Assembly: GCA_024689165.1 (NCBI GenBank)
Contig: JAILDS010000052.1
Span: 1-6,393, forward strand
DNA length: 6,393 nt
Direction of reading: 5' to 3'
Source: Clostridia bacterium
GTDB taxonomy: Bacteria > Bacillota > Clostridia > Oscillospirales > Acutalibacteraceae
Positions 1-5,310 of the stretch are shown here, in pieces. A program made the position numbers and the translations under genes. Position 1 is the stretch's first letter. Every line of letters starts with the position of its first letter. The notes under the pieces were generated by a model. That model had not been told where the DNA came from. It saw only the letters and a program-made list of their open reading frames with translations, and searched no databases.

Positions 1-767
1 AACGCCCCGAGGATCGCCCTGTACAGCTCCGGATCATCCAGAAAAGCGTAGTGACCCGCGCCGGGGATAACGGCGAGGCCGCCGTCCGGCAGCAGAGACT
101 CCATGATCTTCGCGTTGGCAAGGGGCGTGGCGGTGTCGTTCTCGCCCCAAATGAGCAGCGTCGGCGCGGTAACGCCCGGCAGCAGATCGCGCACGTCCTC
201 GTTGACGTGCTTTACGAGCACCTGCCGCATCAGGGGCGTCGCGCTGTTGTAGTCCGCGGAGCCGAAACGGGCGCGAAGCTCTCCGAGCGCCTCCGGGTAG
301 AAGTATCTGAAAAACTTTGTTTCGAACAGGCGGCGAAGGACCTTGTATTTTTTCGCGCGGTACTTCTGTTTGAGCGTCTTTTCGGAAACTATCCCCGCAG
401 CGTCGTTGAGGATTATCTTCTCAACGTCGAAGCGCGGGTCATTCTTCGCGCCGAGCCTTATGGCGAGCTTGCCGCCGAAGCTGTGCCCCCACAGCGCAAC
501 CTTTTTCAGCCCGAGAGCTGCTATGAATTCCGACACGAAATCTGCGTACTGTTCCGTCGTCCAGGCCTCGGGCGGCTCGGGCGTAAGACCAAAGCCCGGC
601 AGGTCGAAAACGACCGTCGGGTATTTTTCCGCAAGCGCCTTCGCGGGGAAATCATAGACCGGGATCGAGGTGTTCCAGCCCTCAAGGACGACCGCAGCCG
701 TCCTGCCCGGATCAGGCTCCCCGTAAAACGTATAGTTTACGGGGATACCGCCGACTTCGAGCGTCAT
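1..767 (-). CDS. Alpha/beta hydrolase, 3' end beyond window
   Basis: Reading the minus strand from ATG at 767 gives an open frame of 255 codons with no stop before the window edge, so the gene is partial at its C-terminus. The protein shows the alpha/beta-hydrolase order: a VVFDLPGFG strand/loop near residues 52-60, nucleophile elbow G-H-S-F-G with Ser96, an acid in GENDTATP (Asp211) and a histidine in GAGHYAF (His239). This makes a complete Ser-Asp-His triad. The usual HG oxyanion loop after the first long strand reads LEGWNTS, with Glu in place of His. There is no signal peptide, so it is probably cytoplasmic. Family length (about 260-280 residues) suggests only a few residues are missing. 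The ATG overlaps the leuS stop as ATGA, and no clear Shine-Dalgarno is seen, which points to translational coupling. The substrate cannot be told; an esterase or C-C hydrolase is possible. Confidence 0.9.
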   Translation of the reverse strand, partial: MTLEVGGIPVNYTFYGEPDPGRTAAVVLEGWNTSIPVYDFPAKALAEKYPTVVFDLPGFGLTPEPPEAWTTEQYADFVSEFIAALGLKKVALWGHSFGGKLAIRLGAKNDPRFDVEKIILNDAAGIVSEKTLKQKYRAKKYKVLRRLFETKFFRYFYPEALGELRARFGSADYNSATPLMRQVLVKHVNEDVRDLLPGVTAPTLLIWGENDTATPLANAKIMESLLPDGGLAVIPGAGHYAFLDDPELYRAILGA

Positions 768-3181
768 CTGACGACTATATTGACGAGCCTGCCCTTGACG
801 TAGAGCTCCTTGACTATCGTTTTGCCCTCGATGGCGGCGGCGACGGCACCGTCCGCTTTTGCGGCGGCGAGCGCGCCTGCCTCGTCGATATCGGCGGCGA
901 CGTCGAGCCTCGCCTTGATCTTGCCGTTGACCTGAACGGCTATCTCGACGGTGCTCTCGGCGCACTTGCTCTCGTCGTACTCGGGCCATTTGTCATAGGA
1001 AATGCCTTTGCCGAAGCCGCACTCCTCGTAGAGCTCCTCCGTGACGTGCGGGGCGAAGGGGTTGAGCAGCAGCGTGAATATCTTAAGCTCCTCGCGGGTG
1101 ACCTTGCCCGAAGCGTAAATATCGTTGAGCAGGCTCATCAGAGCGGCTATGGCGGTGTTTGCCTTGAGCGAGTCGATGTCTGAAGTGACCTTTTTTATCG
1201 TCCTGTGGAATTTGCCCTCCATCTCAGGCCTGACCCCGCCGTCGCAGAGCATGTCGCCCAGAGCCCAGTAACGCTCGGTGAAGCGCTTGCAGCCCTTTAT
1301 GGAGCTCGTCGACCACGGTGCGGTCTTCTCGAAGTCGCCGATGAACATCTCGTAGAGCCTCAGCGTATCCGCGCCGTACTGCGCGACCACGTCGTCCGGG
1401 TTGACGACATTGCCGCGGGATTTGCTCATCTTCTCGCCGTCCTCGCCGAGTATCATGCCGTGGGACGTGCGCTTGGCGTAGGGCTCGCTCGTGGGAACGA
1501 CGCCGATGTCGTAGAGGAACTTGTGCCAGAAACGGGAGTAGAGCAGGTGGAGCGTAGTGTGCTCCATGCCGCCGTTGTACCAGTCGACGGGCGTCCAGTA
1601 TTCAAGGGCTTCCTTTGAAGCGAGGGCGTCGGAGTTGTGCGGGTCGCAGTAGCGCAGGAAATACCATGAGGAACCCGCCCACTGGGGCATGGTGTCCGTC
1701 TCTCTCTGAGCCGCTCCGCCGCAGCAGGGGCAGGTCGTGTTCACCCAGTCGGTGAGCTTCGCGAGCGGACTTTCGCCGTTGTCTGTCGGCTCGTAGGAGT
1801 CGACCATCGGCAGCTTCAGCGGCAGCTCGCTCTCGTCGAGCGGGACCCAGCCGCATTTTTCGCATCTGACCATGGGTATCGGCTCGCCCCAGTACCTCTG
1901 GCGCGAGAACACCCAGTCGCGGAGCTTGAAATTCGTCTTTCTCCTGCCGAGGCCTTTTTCGGACAGCCAGGAGGCGATCTTTTCCTTTGCGTCGGCGACG
2001 TTGAGCCCGTTGAGGAAGTCGGAGTTGACGAGTATGCCGTCGGCGACGTCGGTGTAGCACTTTTCCGTCACGGGAACGTCGGAACCGGAGACGACCTCTA
2101 TAATGTCGAGTCCGAATTTCTTAGCGAAATCCCAGTCCCTCGAGTCGTGAGCGGGCACGCCCATTACCGCGCCGGTGCCGTAGGAGGTCAGCACGTAGTC
2201 GGAGATGAATATCGGCACGGCGACGCCGTTTGCGGGGTTTATCGCCGTCACGCCGTCGAGCCTCACGCCGGTCTTGTCCTTATTGAGCTCCGTGCGCTCG
2301 AAATCGCTCTTTTTGGCGGCCTCGGCGCGGTAGGCGGCGACGTCGCCGGCGTTTCCGATCGCGCCGGAAGCGAGCCACTTGTCTATATACGCGTGCTCGG
2401 GCGACAGGACCATGTAGGTCACGCCGAACAGCGTGTCCGCGCGCGTGGTATAGACGGTCAGCTTATCGCCCGCGGACGTGGAGAAATCGACCTCCGCGCC
2501 GTAGGAACGGCCTATCCAGTTGCGCTGCTGCGTCTTGACGCGCTCGATATAATCGACCGAATCCAGATCGTCTACCAGCCTGTCGGCGTACTCCGTGATC
2601 TTCAGCATCCACTGGCTCTTGACCTTGCGGATGACCTGGCTGCCGCAGCGCTCGCAGACGCCGTCGACGACCTCCTCGTTAGCAAGCACGCACTTGCAGG
2701 AGGTGCACCAGTTGACGGGCATTTCTTTCTTATAGGCAAGGCCCTTTTTGTAGAGCTGCAGGAAGATCCACTGCGTCCACTTGTAATATCCGGGGTCGGT
2801 GGTGTTGACCTCGCGGCTCCAGTCGAAGGAAAAGCCTATCGACTGAAGCTGTGATTTGAAGCGCGCCACGTTTTTCTTCGTGACGAGCTCCGGGTGGATG
2901 TGGTTCTTTATGGCGAAGTTCTCCGTCGGCAGGCCGAACGCGTCCCAGCCCATCGGGTAAAGGACGTTATAGCCCTGCAGCCTTTTCTTTCGGGCTACGA
3001 TGTCGAGCGCGGTGTAGGAGCGCGGGTGCCCCACGTGCAGCCCGTTGCCGGACGGGTACGGAAACTCGACAAGGCAGTAGTACTTGGGCTTGTCGCTGCC
3101 GTTTTCCGCGTGAAAAACGCCCGTTTCCCCCCAGATCTCCTGCCATTTTTTCTCTGCTTCGGCAAAATTGTACTCTCTCAT
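764..3181 (-). CDS. leuS: Leucine--tRNA ligase (LeuRS)
   Basis: Class I aminoacyl-tRNA synthetase that charges tRNA-Leu with leucine using ATP in the cytoplasm. The 805-residue protein has the expected family length and layout. It shows the HIGH signature as HVGH at residues 49-52 after PYPSGNGL, and a zinc-finger set C159/C162/C176/C179. The CP1 editing domain has a threonine-rich YTTRADTLFG (244-253) and the GTGAVMGVPAHD segment, where Asp346 matches the editing-site Asp of E. coli LeuRS (Asp345). A second cysteine cluster lies at C440/C443/C484/C487. MPQWAGSSWYFLR is at 498-510, KMSKS at 584-588, and an anticodon-binding domain plus C-terminal domain end in NIVVR. ATG at 3181 is preferred over the in-frame GTG at 3190, because the GTG lies inside the ribosome binding site AGAGGTG. 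The gene is intact. It follows the toxin-antitoxin islet and overlaps the downstream hydrolase by 4 nt. Confidence 0.98.
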   Translation of the reverse strand: MREYNFAEAEKKWQEIWGETGVFHAENGSDKPKYYCLVEFPYPSGNGLHVGHPRSYTALDIVARKKRLQGYNVLYPMGWDAFGLPTENFAIKNHIHPELVTKKNVARFKSQLQSIGFSFDWSREVNTTDPGYYKWTQWIFLQLYKKGLAYKKEMPVNWCTSCKCVLANEEVVDGVCERCGSQVIRKVKSQWMLKITEYADRLVDDLDSVDYIERVKTQQRNWIGRSYGAEVDFSTSAGDKLTVYTTRADTLFGVTYMVLSPEHAYIDKWLASGAIGNAGDVAAYRAEAAKKSDFERTELNKDKTGVRLDGVTAINPANGVAVPIFISDYVLTSYGTGAVMGVPAHDSRDWDFAKKFGLDIIEVVSGSDVPVTEKCYTDVADGILVNSDFLNGLNVADAKEKIASWLSEKGLGRRKTNFKLRDWVFSRQRYWGEPIPMVRCEKCGWVPLDESELPLKLPMVDSYEPTDNGESPLAKLTDWVNTTCPCCGGAAQRETDTMPQWAGSSWYFLRYCDPHNSDALASKEALEYWTPVDWYNGGMEHTTLHLLYSRFWHKFLYDIGVVPTSEPYAKRTSHGMILGEDGEKMSKSRGNVVNPDDVVAQYGADTLRLYEMFIGDFEKTAPWSTSSIKGCKRFTERYWALGDMLCDGGVRPEMEGKFHRTIKKVTSDIDSLKANTAIAALMSLLNDIYASGKVTREELKIFTLLLNPFAPHVTEELYEECGFGKGISYDKWPEYDESKCAESTVEIAVQVNGKIKARLDVAADIDEAGALAAAKADGAVAAAIEGKTIVKELYVKGRLVNIVVR

Positions 3182-3186
3182 ATATG

Positions 3187-3294
3187 TCACCTCTCGGGAT
3201 TATTCAGGATCAAAGTCAGTTGTTCCCTGAACGGCGGAAAATCGATCACGAATGTATTATTTAAATTAAAGATGATGCGGTCTCTATGCTGCAT
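3187..3294 (-). pseudogene. Probable remnant of a HepT-like (HEPN/DUF86) toxin with an internal deletion
   Basis: A 35-codon frame starts with ATG at 3294, overlapping the 3' end of the upstream nucleotidyltransferase by 11 nt, and ends at the leuS ribosome binding site. AAGGAG (3305-3310) lies 10 nt before the ATG, so translation initiation is plausible. The first residues, MQHRDRIIFNL, look like a HepT N-terminus, where an RD-x-I-I pattern is common. The last part, DFPPFREQLTLIL, looks like the HepT C-terminus, where a D-L-P-x-L-x-x-Q-I-x-x-I-L pattern is common. HepT proteins are usually about 110-120 residues, so roughly 80 are missing, including the R-x4-6-H RNase motif. The start overlap copies the normal mntA-hepT gene order. 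The family comparison is from memory of the pattern, not an alignment. A chance small frame cannot be excluded. Confidence 0.45.
3188..3194 (-). promoter_or_regulatory. Ribosome binding site of leuS
   Basis: On the minus strand AGAGGTG lies 6 nt before the ATG at 3181. It decides the start in favour of this ATG over the in-frame GTG at 3190, which is part of the site itself. The stop codon of the short HepT-like frame (3187-3189) lies at the edge of this site. Confidence 0.75.
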
Positions 3295-3565
3295 AGATCT
3301 CTATCTCCTTGTCGATCTCCAGAAGATCGGTAGGACGTATAGGCCCGTGGATAACATCCACGTCTTTTTTCAGCTGATCTTCGAGGAACAGTTGAACCTT
3401 TGATATTGTGATAAGTGTTACGGGACTGCTGAATTCGATTATAAGATCGACGTCGCTTTTTTCGGTCGCCGCACCTCTTGCCTGGGAGCCGAACAGGATA
3501 ACTTTTTTTATAGGGTATATTTCGGCGGCTTTTTTTACCGCCGAAGCTATCTGATCCCTGTTCAA
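3284..3565 (-). CDS. mntA: MntA-type minimal nucleotidyltransferase (antitoxin-like)
   Basis: Small nucleotidyltransferase of 93 residues with the NTP_transf_2 signature: G-S-Q-A-R-G at 26-31, then Ser37-Asp38-Val39-Asp40. This matches the GS-x10-D-x-D pattern of MntA exactly. A third acidic position is in KDVDVIHG (Asp68/Asp70). Proteins of this type partner with HEPN-domain HepT; the MntA antitoxin adds AMP to HepT and silences its RNase activity. I choose TTG at 3565 as the start because a strong AAAGGAGGGA lies just upstream and the protein then has the usual length. A longer frame from TTG at 3628 has no ribosome binding site. The 3' end overlaps a short HepT-like frame, so the partner seems to be decayed. 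The active-site residues look intact. A stand-alone nucleotidyltransferase with an unknown target is the alternative. Confidence 0.85.
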   Translation of the reverse strand: MNRDQIASAVKKAAEIYPIKKVILFGSQARGAATEKSDVDLIIEFSSPVTLITISKVQLFLEDQLKKDVDVIHGPIRPTDLLEIDKEIEIYAA

Positions 3566-3570
3566 GTTTA

Positions 3571-3580
3571 TCCCTCCTTT
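3571..3580 (-). promoter_or_regulatory. Ribosome binding site deciding the TTG start of mntA
   Basis: On the minus strand AAAGGAGGGA is present, with its GGAGG core (3573-3577) 7 nt before TTG at 3565. It is one of the strongest Shine-Dalgarno sequences in the window, and it is the main reason for placing the start at this TTG. Confidence 0.75.
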
Positions 3581-3646
3581 GTTTGACGCACGGATGGCAG
3601 CCTTTTTCAACATCATATCGACCTTCAACCAAGCCGACGGTCACAA

Positions 3647-3663
3647 GCTGCGCTCAGCGCAGC
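3647..3663 (-). repeat. Perfect inverted repeat / hairpin after the toxin gene
   Basis: The arms GCTGCGC and GCGCAGC pair perfectly around a 3-nt loop (TGA on the minus strand), about 70 nt after the toxin stop codon. No T-run follows on either strand, so it is not a standard intrinsic terminator. It could protect an RNA 3' end, attenuate read-through, or be a protein-binding site. Confidence 0.5.
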
Positions 3664-3733
3664 CGAACCCTGTACGGAAATTGAGCTGCATATCCGGGAT
3701 CACCGGTCTGCGTTGTCGATAAATCCCGAAATA

Positions 3734-4015
3734 TCACCTTTGGAAAAGATCGGCATGCGAGCCTGTATCTACAAGTGTAAGCGTCAGCACGTCATTTTCA
3801 ATGAGATATATAAGGAGCCAATCCGGGCGGATATGGCACTCTCTGAACCCGGAAAAACTGCCTGTCAGAGCATGATCGCGGTATTTTTTGTCGAGCTCGA
3901 CGCCTTGTCTGAGCAAATCAACGACACAGTCAAGCTCGGATAGATCAAGCCCGCGTTTTTTCATCAGCTTGTAGCTTTTTTTGAATGCCGAGGTAAATTT
4001 TACGCTGTACATCAT
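3734..4015 (-). CDS. yafQ: YafQ-type mRNA interferase toxin (RelE superfamily)
   Basis: Ribosome-dependent endoribonuclease toxin of a type II toxin-antitoxin pair; it cuts translated mRNA when freed from its antitoxin. The 93-residue length matches YafQ. Residues His48, His61, Asp65, Trp66 and His87 (in DHAL, HIRPDW and GSHADLF) match the spacing of the E. coli YafQ set His50/His63/Asp67/Trp68/His87. The toxin therefore looks catalytically competent. The N-terminal lysine-rich helix (FKKSYKLMKKRG, residues 11-22) suits RNA/ribosome contact. The gene starts with ATG-ATG; the first ATG overlaps the antitoxin stop as ATGA, giving translational coupling and antitoxin-first synthesis. No separate promoter is needed, because the promoter before the antitoxin covers both genes. 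Confidence 0.93.
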   Translation of the reverse strand: MMYSVKFTSAFKKSYKLMKKRGLDLSELDCVVDLLRQGVELDKKYRDHALTGSFSGFRECHIRPDWLLIYLIENDVLTLTLVDTGSHADLFQR

Positions 4016-4284
4016 TCAAGCAGAGCGGCCCTGAGTTCGTCGATATCAGTGAAGCTTTTTACGGATGGGTCTGCGGAAATACGTTTTGCCTCTGTCATCG
4101 CTTCCAGCGTTTTTTTCGAGTATCCGGGCAGTTCTACGGCAAATGGAAGTCCTCCGCGAAGGATGCACTGGTGAAGGAAAAGGTTTACAGCGCCGGACAT
4201 ATCGAGCCCAAGACTGTTGAAGAGCTCTGTTGCGGCAGACTTAACGTCCGCGTCAATCCTGACCTGTGTGGGAGCGGTTGCCAT
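4012..4284 (-). CDS. dinJ: RelB/DinJ-family antitoxin
   Basis: Antitoxin partner of the downstream YafQ-type toxin. The 90-residue protein opens with a ribbon-helix-helix segment: beta strand TQVRID (6-11), helix DVKSAATELFNSLG (13-26), then the DMSGAVNLFLHQC helix (28-40). This is typical of RelB/DinJ DNA-binding dimers. The segment LRGGLPFAVELP (42-53) is a family hallmark, and the C-terminal half (SKKTLEAM onward) would wrap around the toxin. ATG at 4284 has GGAG 8 nt upstream. The gene follows a strong promoter containing a palindrome that is a likely site for self-repression by the antitoxin or the complex. It begins the islet between rsfS and leuS. Confidence 0.94.
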   Translation of the reverse strand: MATAPTQVRIDADVKSAATELFNSLGLDMSGAVNLFLHQCILRGGLPFAVELPGYSKKTLEAMTEAKRISADPSVKSFTDIDELRAALLE

Positions 4285-4292
4285 ATGATCAT

Positions 4293-4296
4293 CTCC
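4293..4296 (-). promoter_or_regulatory. Ribosome binding site of the antitoxin gene
   Basis: GGAG on the minus strand lies 8 nt before the ATG at 4284. The 8 nt between them are themselves a palindrome (ATGATCAT, 4285-4292). Confidence 0.6.
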
Positions 4297-4305
4297 AATA
4301 CTATG

Positions 4306-4323
4306 ATATTATGACAATAATAT
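4306..4323 (-). promoter_or_regulatory. Perfect 18-bp palindrome, likely TA operator
   Basis: Seven-base arms ATATTAT and ATAATAT flank the 4-nt centre TGTC (minus strand). The palindrome covers most of the -10 box (4319-4324) and extends downstream of it, so a bound protein would block RNA polymerase. RelB/DinJ antitoxins are known to repress their own operons through palindromic sites. That this is the site is inferred from position and symmetry. Confidence 0.65.
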
Positions 4324-4347
4324 AACATTAATGATTTACAATGTCAA
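4319..4347 (-). promoter_or_regulatory. Strong sigma-70-type promoter of the TA operon
   Basis: On the minus strand a perfect -35 TTGACA (4342-4347) is followed by a 17-nt spacer and the -10 TATATT (4319-4324, one mismatch to consensus). The spacer ends with TGT, giving an extended -10. A small palindrome, CATTAATG (4326-4333), lies inside the spacer. The rsfS-to-antitoxin gap (4285-4371) has about 26% G+C by my count, far below the flanking genes. Confidence 0.85.
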
Positions 4348-4361
4348 GCAAAACGACTATG

Positions 4362-4375
4362 CTATCAACTATCAA
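4362..4375. repeat. Tandem duplication of a 7-bp unit at the rsfS stop
   Basis: CTATCAA occurs twice directly adjacent (4362-4368 and 4369-4375) and overlaps the rsfS stop codon. On the coding strand it produces TGA followed at once by in-frame TAG. It sits at the border between the housekeeping genes and the TA islet, so it may be a junction scar. No matching copy was seen at the leuS end. Confidence 0.5.
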
Positions 4376-4722
4376 TCGTTTGTTTCGAGCATGCCCGAGA
4401 TATCCACCTGCTTCGCGTCCGCCCAAAGCCTTTCAAGGGCATAGTGCTCGCGCTGGTCGGCGGTGAAAACGTCGACGATGACGTCGCCGTAGTCGAGCAG
4501 GATCCAGCCGGAGGCTTTGCCCGTGACGGATATCGGCTCGAACCCGTTCTGCCCGAGAACGTACTCCAGCTCGTCGGAAAGCGACTTGACGTGGGTGTTC
4601 GACGTGCCGGTGCAGATGACGAAGTAGTCGGCAAGTATCGTCAGGTCGTCGACCTTGAGGCAGTCGATATCGGTCCCTTTTTTCTTGTCGAGAGTTTTGA
4701 TGATAAGCTCAAGCTTTTCCAT
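4372..4722 (-). CDS. rsfS: Ribosome silencing factor RsfS (Iojap/YbeB family)
   Basis: Small protein that binds ribosomal protein uL14 on the 50S subunit and hinders 30S joining, lowering translation in poor nutrient conditions. The 116 residues cover the whole family length. Conserved blocks are visible: ADYFVICTGTSNTHVKSLSDE (31-51) and GWILLDYGDVIVDVF with REHYALERLWADA (72-103). The start is fixed by a strong GGAGG before ATG at 4722, lying inside the end of yqeK, which overlaps rsfS by 14 nt. YqeK-RsfS adjacency is common in Firmicutes. The frame ends with TGA and an immediate second in-frame stop. In many Clostridia rsfS is followed closely by leuS; here the TA islet lies between. Confidence 0.96.
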   Translation of the reverse strand: MEKLELIIKTLDKKKGTDIDCLKVDDLTILADYFVICTGTSNTHVKSLSDELEYVLGQNGFEPISVTGKASGWILLDYGDVIVDVFTADQREHYALERLWADAKQVDISGMLETND

Positions 4723-5299
4723 TATTTCCTCCGTTTACGAGTTCGTTATAGCAGGCGACCGAGTCCGGGTGGACGGGCTTCAGCTCGCCGCAAAGCTCCG
4801 TAATGGTGAATTGAAGCCCTTCCGTCATGGCTTCTTCAAGACTGCGCTCCGCCTTTTCGCGCACGCGCTCGACGCCGGGGTAATCCCTGTCGGCGCTGAT
4901 GAAATCCGCGATGAAAACGACCTTTTCGAGCAGGCTCATGCCCGCCCTGCCTGTGGTATGATAGCGTACGGCGTTTACGACGTCCTCATCGAGCCCGAGA
5001 ACATATCCGATGTACAGAGCGCCGGCGCAGGCGTGCCACAGCTTTTTCTGAGAGACGGTGATCTCATCCGGCCTGAACGAATACCTGTCGAAAAGCCCGA
5101 AGACCTCGTCCCGTCCGGCGTTCTTGAACAGGTCGTGCAGCAGCCCGGCGGTCCTCGCCTTTACGGGGTCGGCTCCGTATCTCAGGGCAAGCTCCTCGCT
5201 CGAATCCGCCACGCACAGCGAGTGGTAAAACCTGCGCTCGTCGAGCCTGCTTTTTATCAGCGCGGTATATTCTTCTTCGTGAGGTACTTTCATTTTCAT
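4709..5299 (-). CDS. yqeK: HD-domain protein YqeK (symmetrical Ap4A hydrolase family)
   Basis: Metal-dependent phosphohydrolase; family members split diadenosine tetraphosphate into two ADP, clearing a stress nucleotide. The 196-residue protein shows the HD-domain ligand order: His26 (RFYHSLCVA), His55-Asp56 (GLLHDLFKN), His89 (LWHACAG), His114 (VRYHTTG) and Asp132 (VFIADFIS). The length fits YqeK. The start lies at one of two close in-frame ATGs, 5299 or 5293. Neither has a strong Shine-Dalgarno, so coupling to the upstream gene (11-nt gap) is likely. The frame remains open upstream, but that part is antisense-like, arginine-rich shadow of the acyl-CoA synthetase gene and is not taken as coding. 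The usual upstream neighbour nadD is not in this window. Confidence 0.94.
   Translation of the reverse strand: MKMKVPHEEEYTALIKSRLDERRFYHSLCVADSSEELALRYGADPVKARTAGLLHDLFKNAGRDEVFGLFDRYSFRPDEITVSQKKLWHACAGALYIGYVLGLDEDVVNAVRYHTTGRAGMSLLEKVVFIADFISADRDYPGVERVREKAERSLEEAMTEGLQFTITELCGELKPVHPDSVACYNELVNGGNNGKA
4728..4732 (-). promoter_or_regulatory. Ribosome binding site of rsfS within yqeK
   Basis: GGAGG on the minus strand lies 5 nt before the rsfS ATG and is embedded in the last codons of yqeK, linking translation of the two genes. Confidence 0.7.
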
Positions 5300-5310
5300 C
5301 CGATCGCGGG

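Larger units (their letters stand above)
3566..3733 (-). other. Spacer between toxin gene and mntA, no gene recognised
   Basis: This 168-nt stretch separates the YafQ-type toxin stop from the mntA TTG. It carries a perfect hairpin (3647-3663) and the mntA ribosome binding site. No frame in it gives a recognisable protein. A TATGAT hexamer lies upstream of mntA but has no matching -35 box at the right distance, so I do not call a promoter. It may hold scars of the event that put the two TA-type units side by side. Confidence 0.4.

Noticed and set aside
51..803. Plus-strand 250-codon open frame, arginine-rich
   Set aside because: It lies opposite the alpha/beta hydrolase, which has a full catalytic triad. 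The plus-strand product has no recognisable motif and the composition of a GC-rich antisense shadow.
2147..2854. Long plus-strand frame opposite leuS
   Set aside because: It mirrors the conserved LeuRS editing region and has low-complexity Ala/Val/Arg/Asp content; it is an antisense shadow.
3182..3190. GTG at 3190 as the leuS start
   Set aside because: It lies inside the ribosome binding site AGAGGTG, and the ATG at 3181 gives the normal LeuRS N-terminus.
3182..3283. T-box leader or dedicated promoter for leuS
   Set aside because: No T-box core sequence and no spaced -35/-10 pair could be found; only an AT-rich ATTTAAAT patch is present.
3261..3644. 127-codon frame overlapping mntA in another frame
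   Set aside because: Its product is basic and without a family pattern, while the mntA frame has the GS-x10-D-x-D motif and a strong ribosome binding site.
3610..3645. Promoter for mntA around TATGAT
   Set aside because: The -10-like hexamer has no acceptable -35 at 16-18 nt, so the evidence is too weak.
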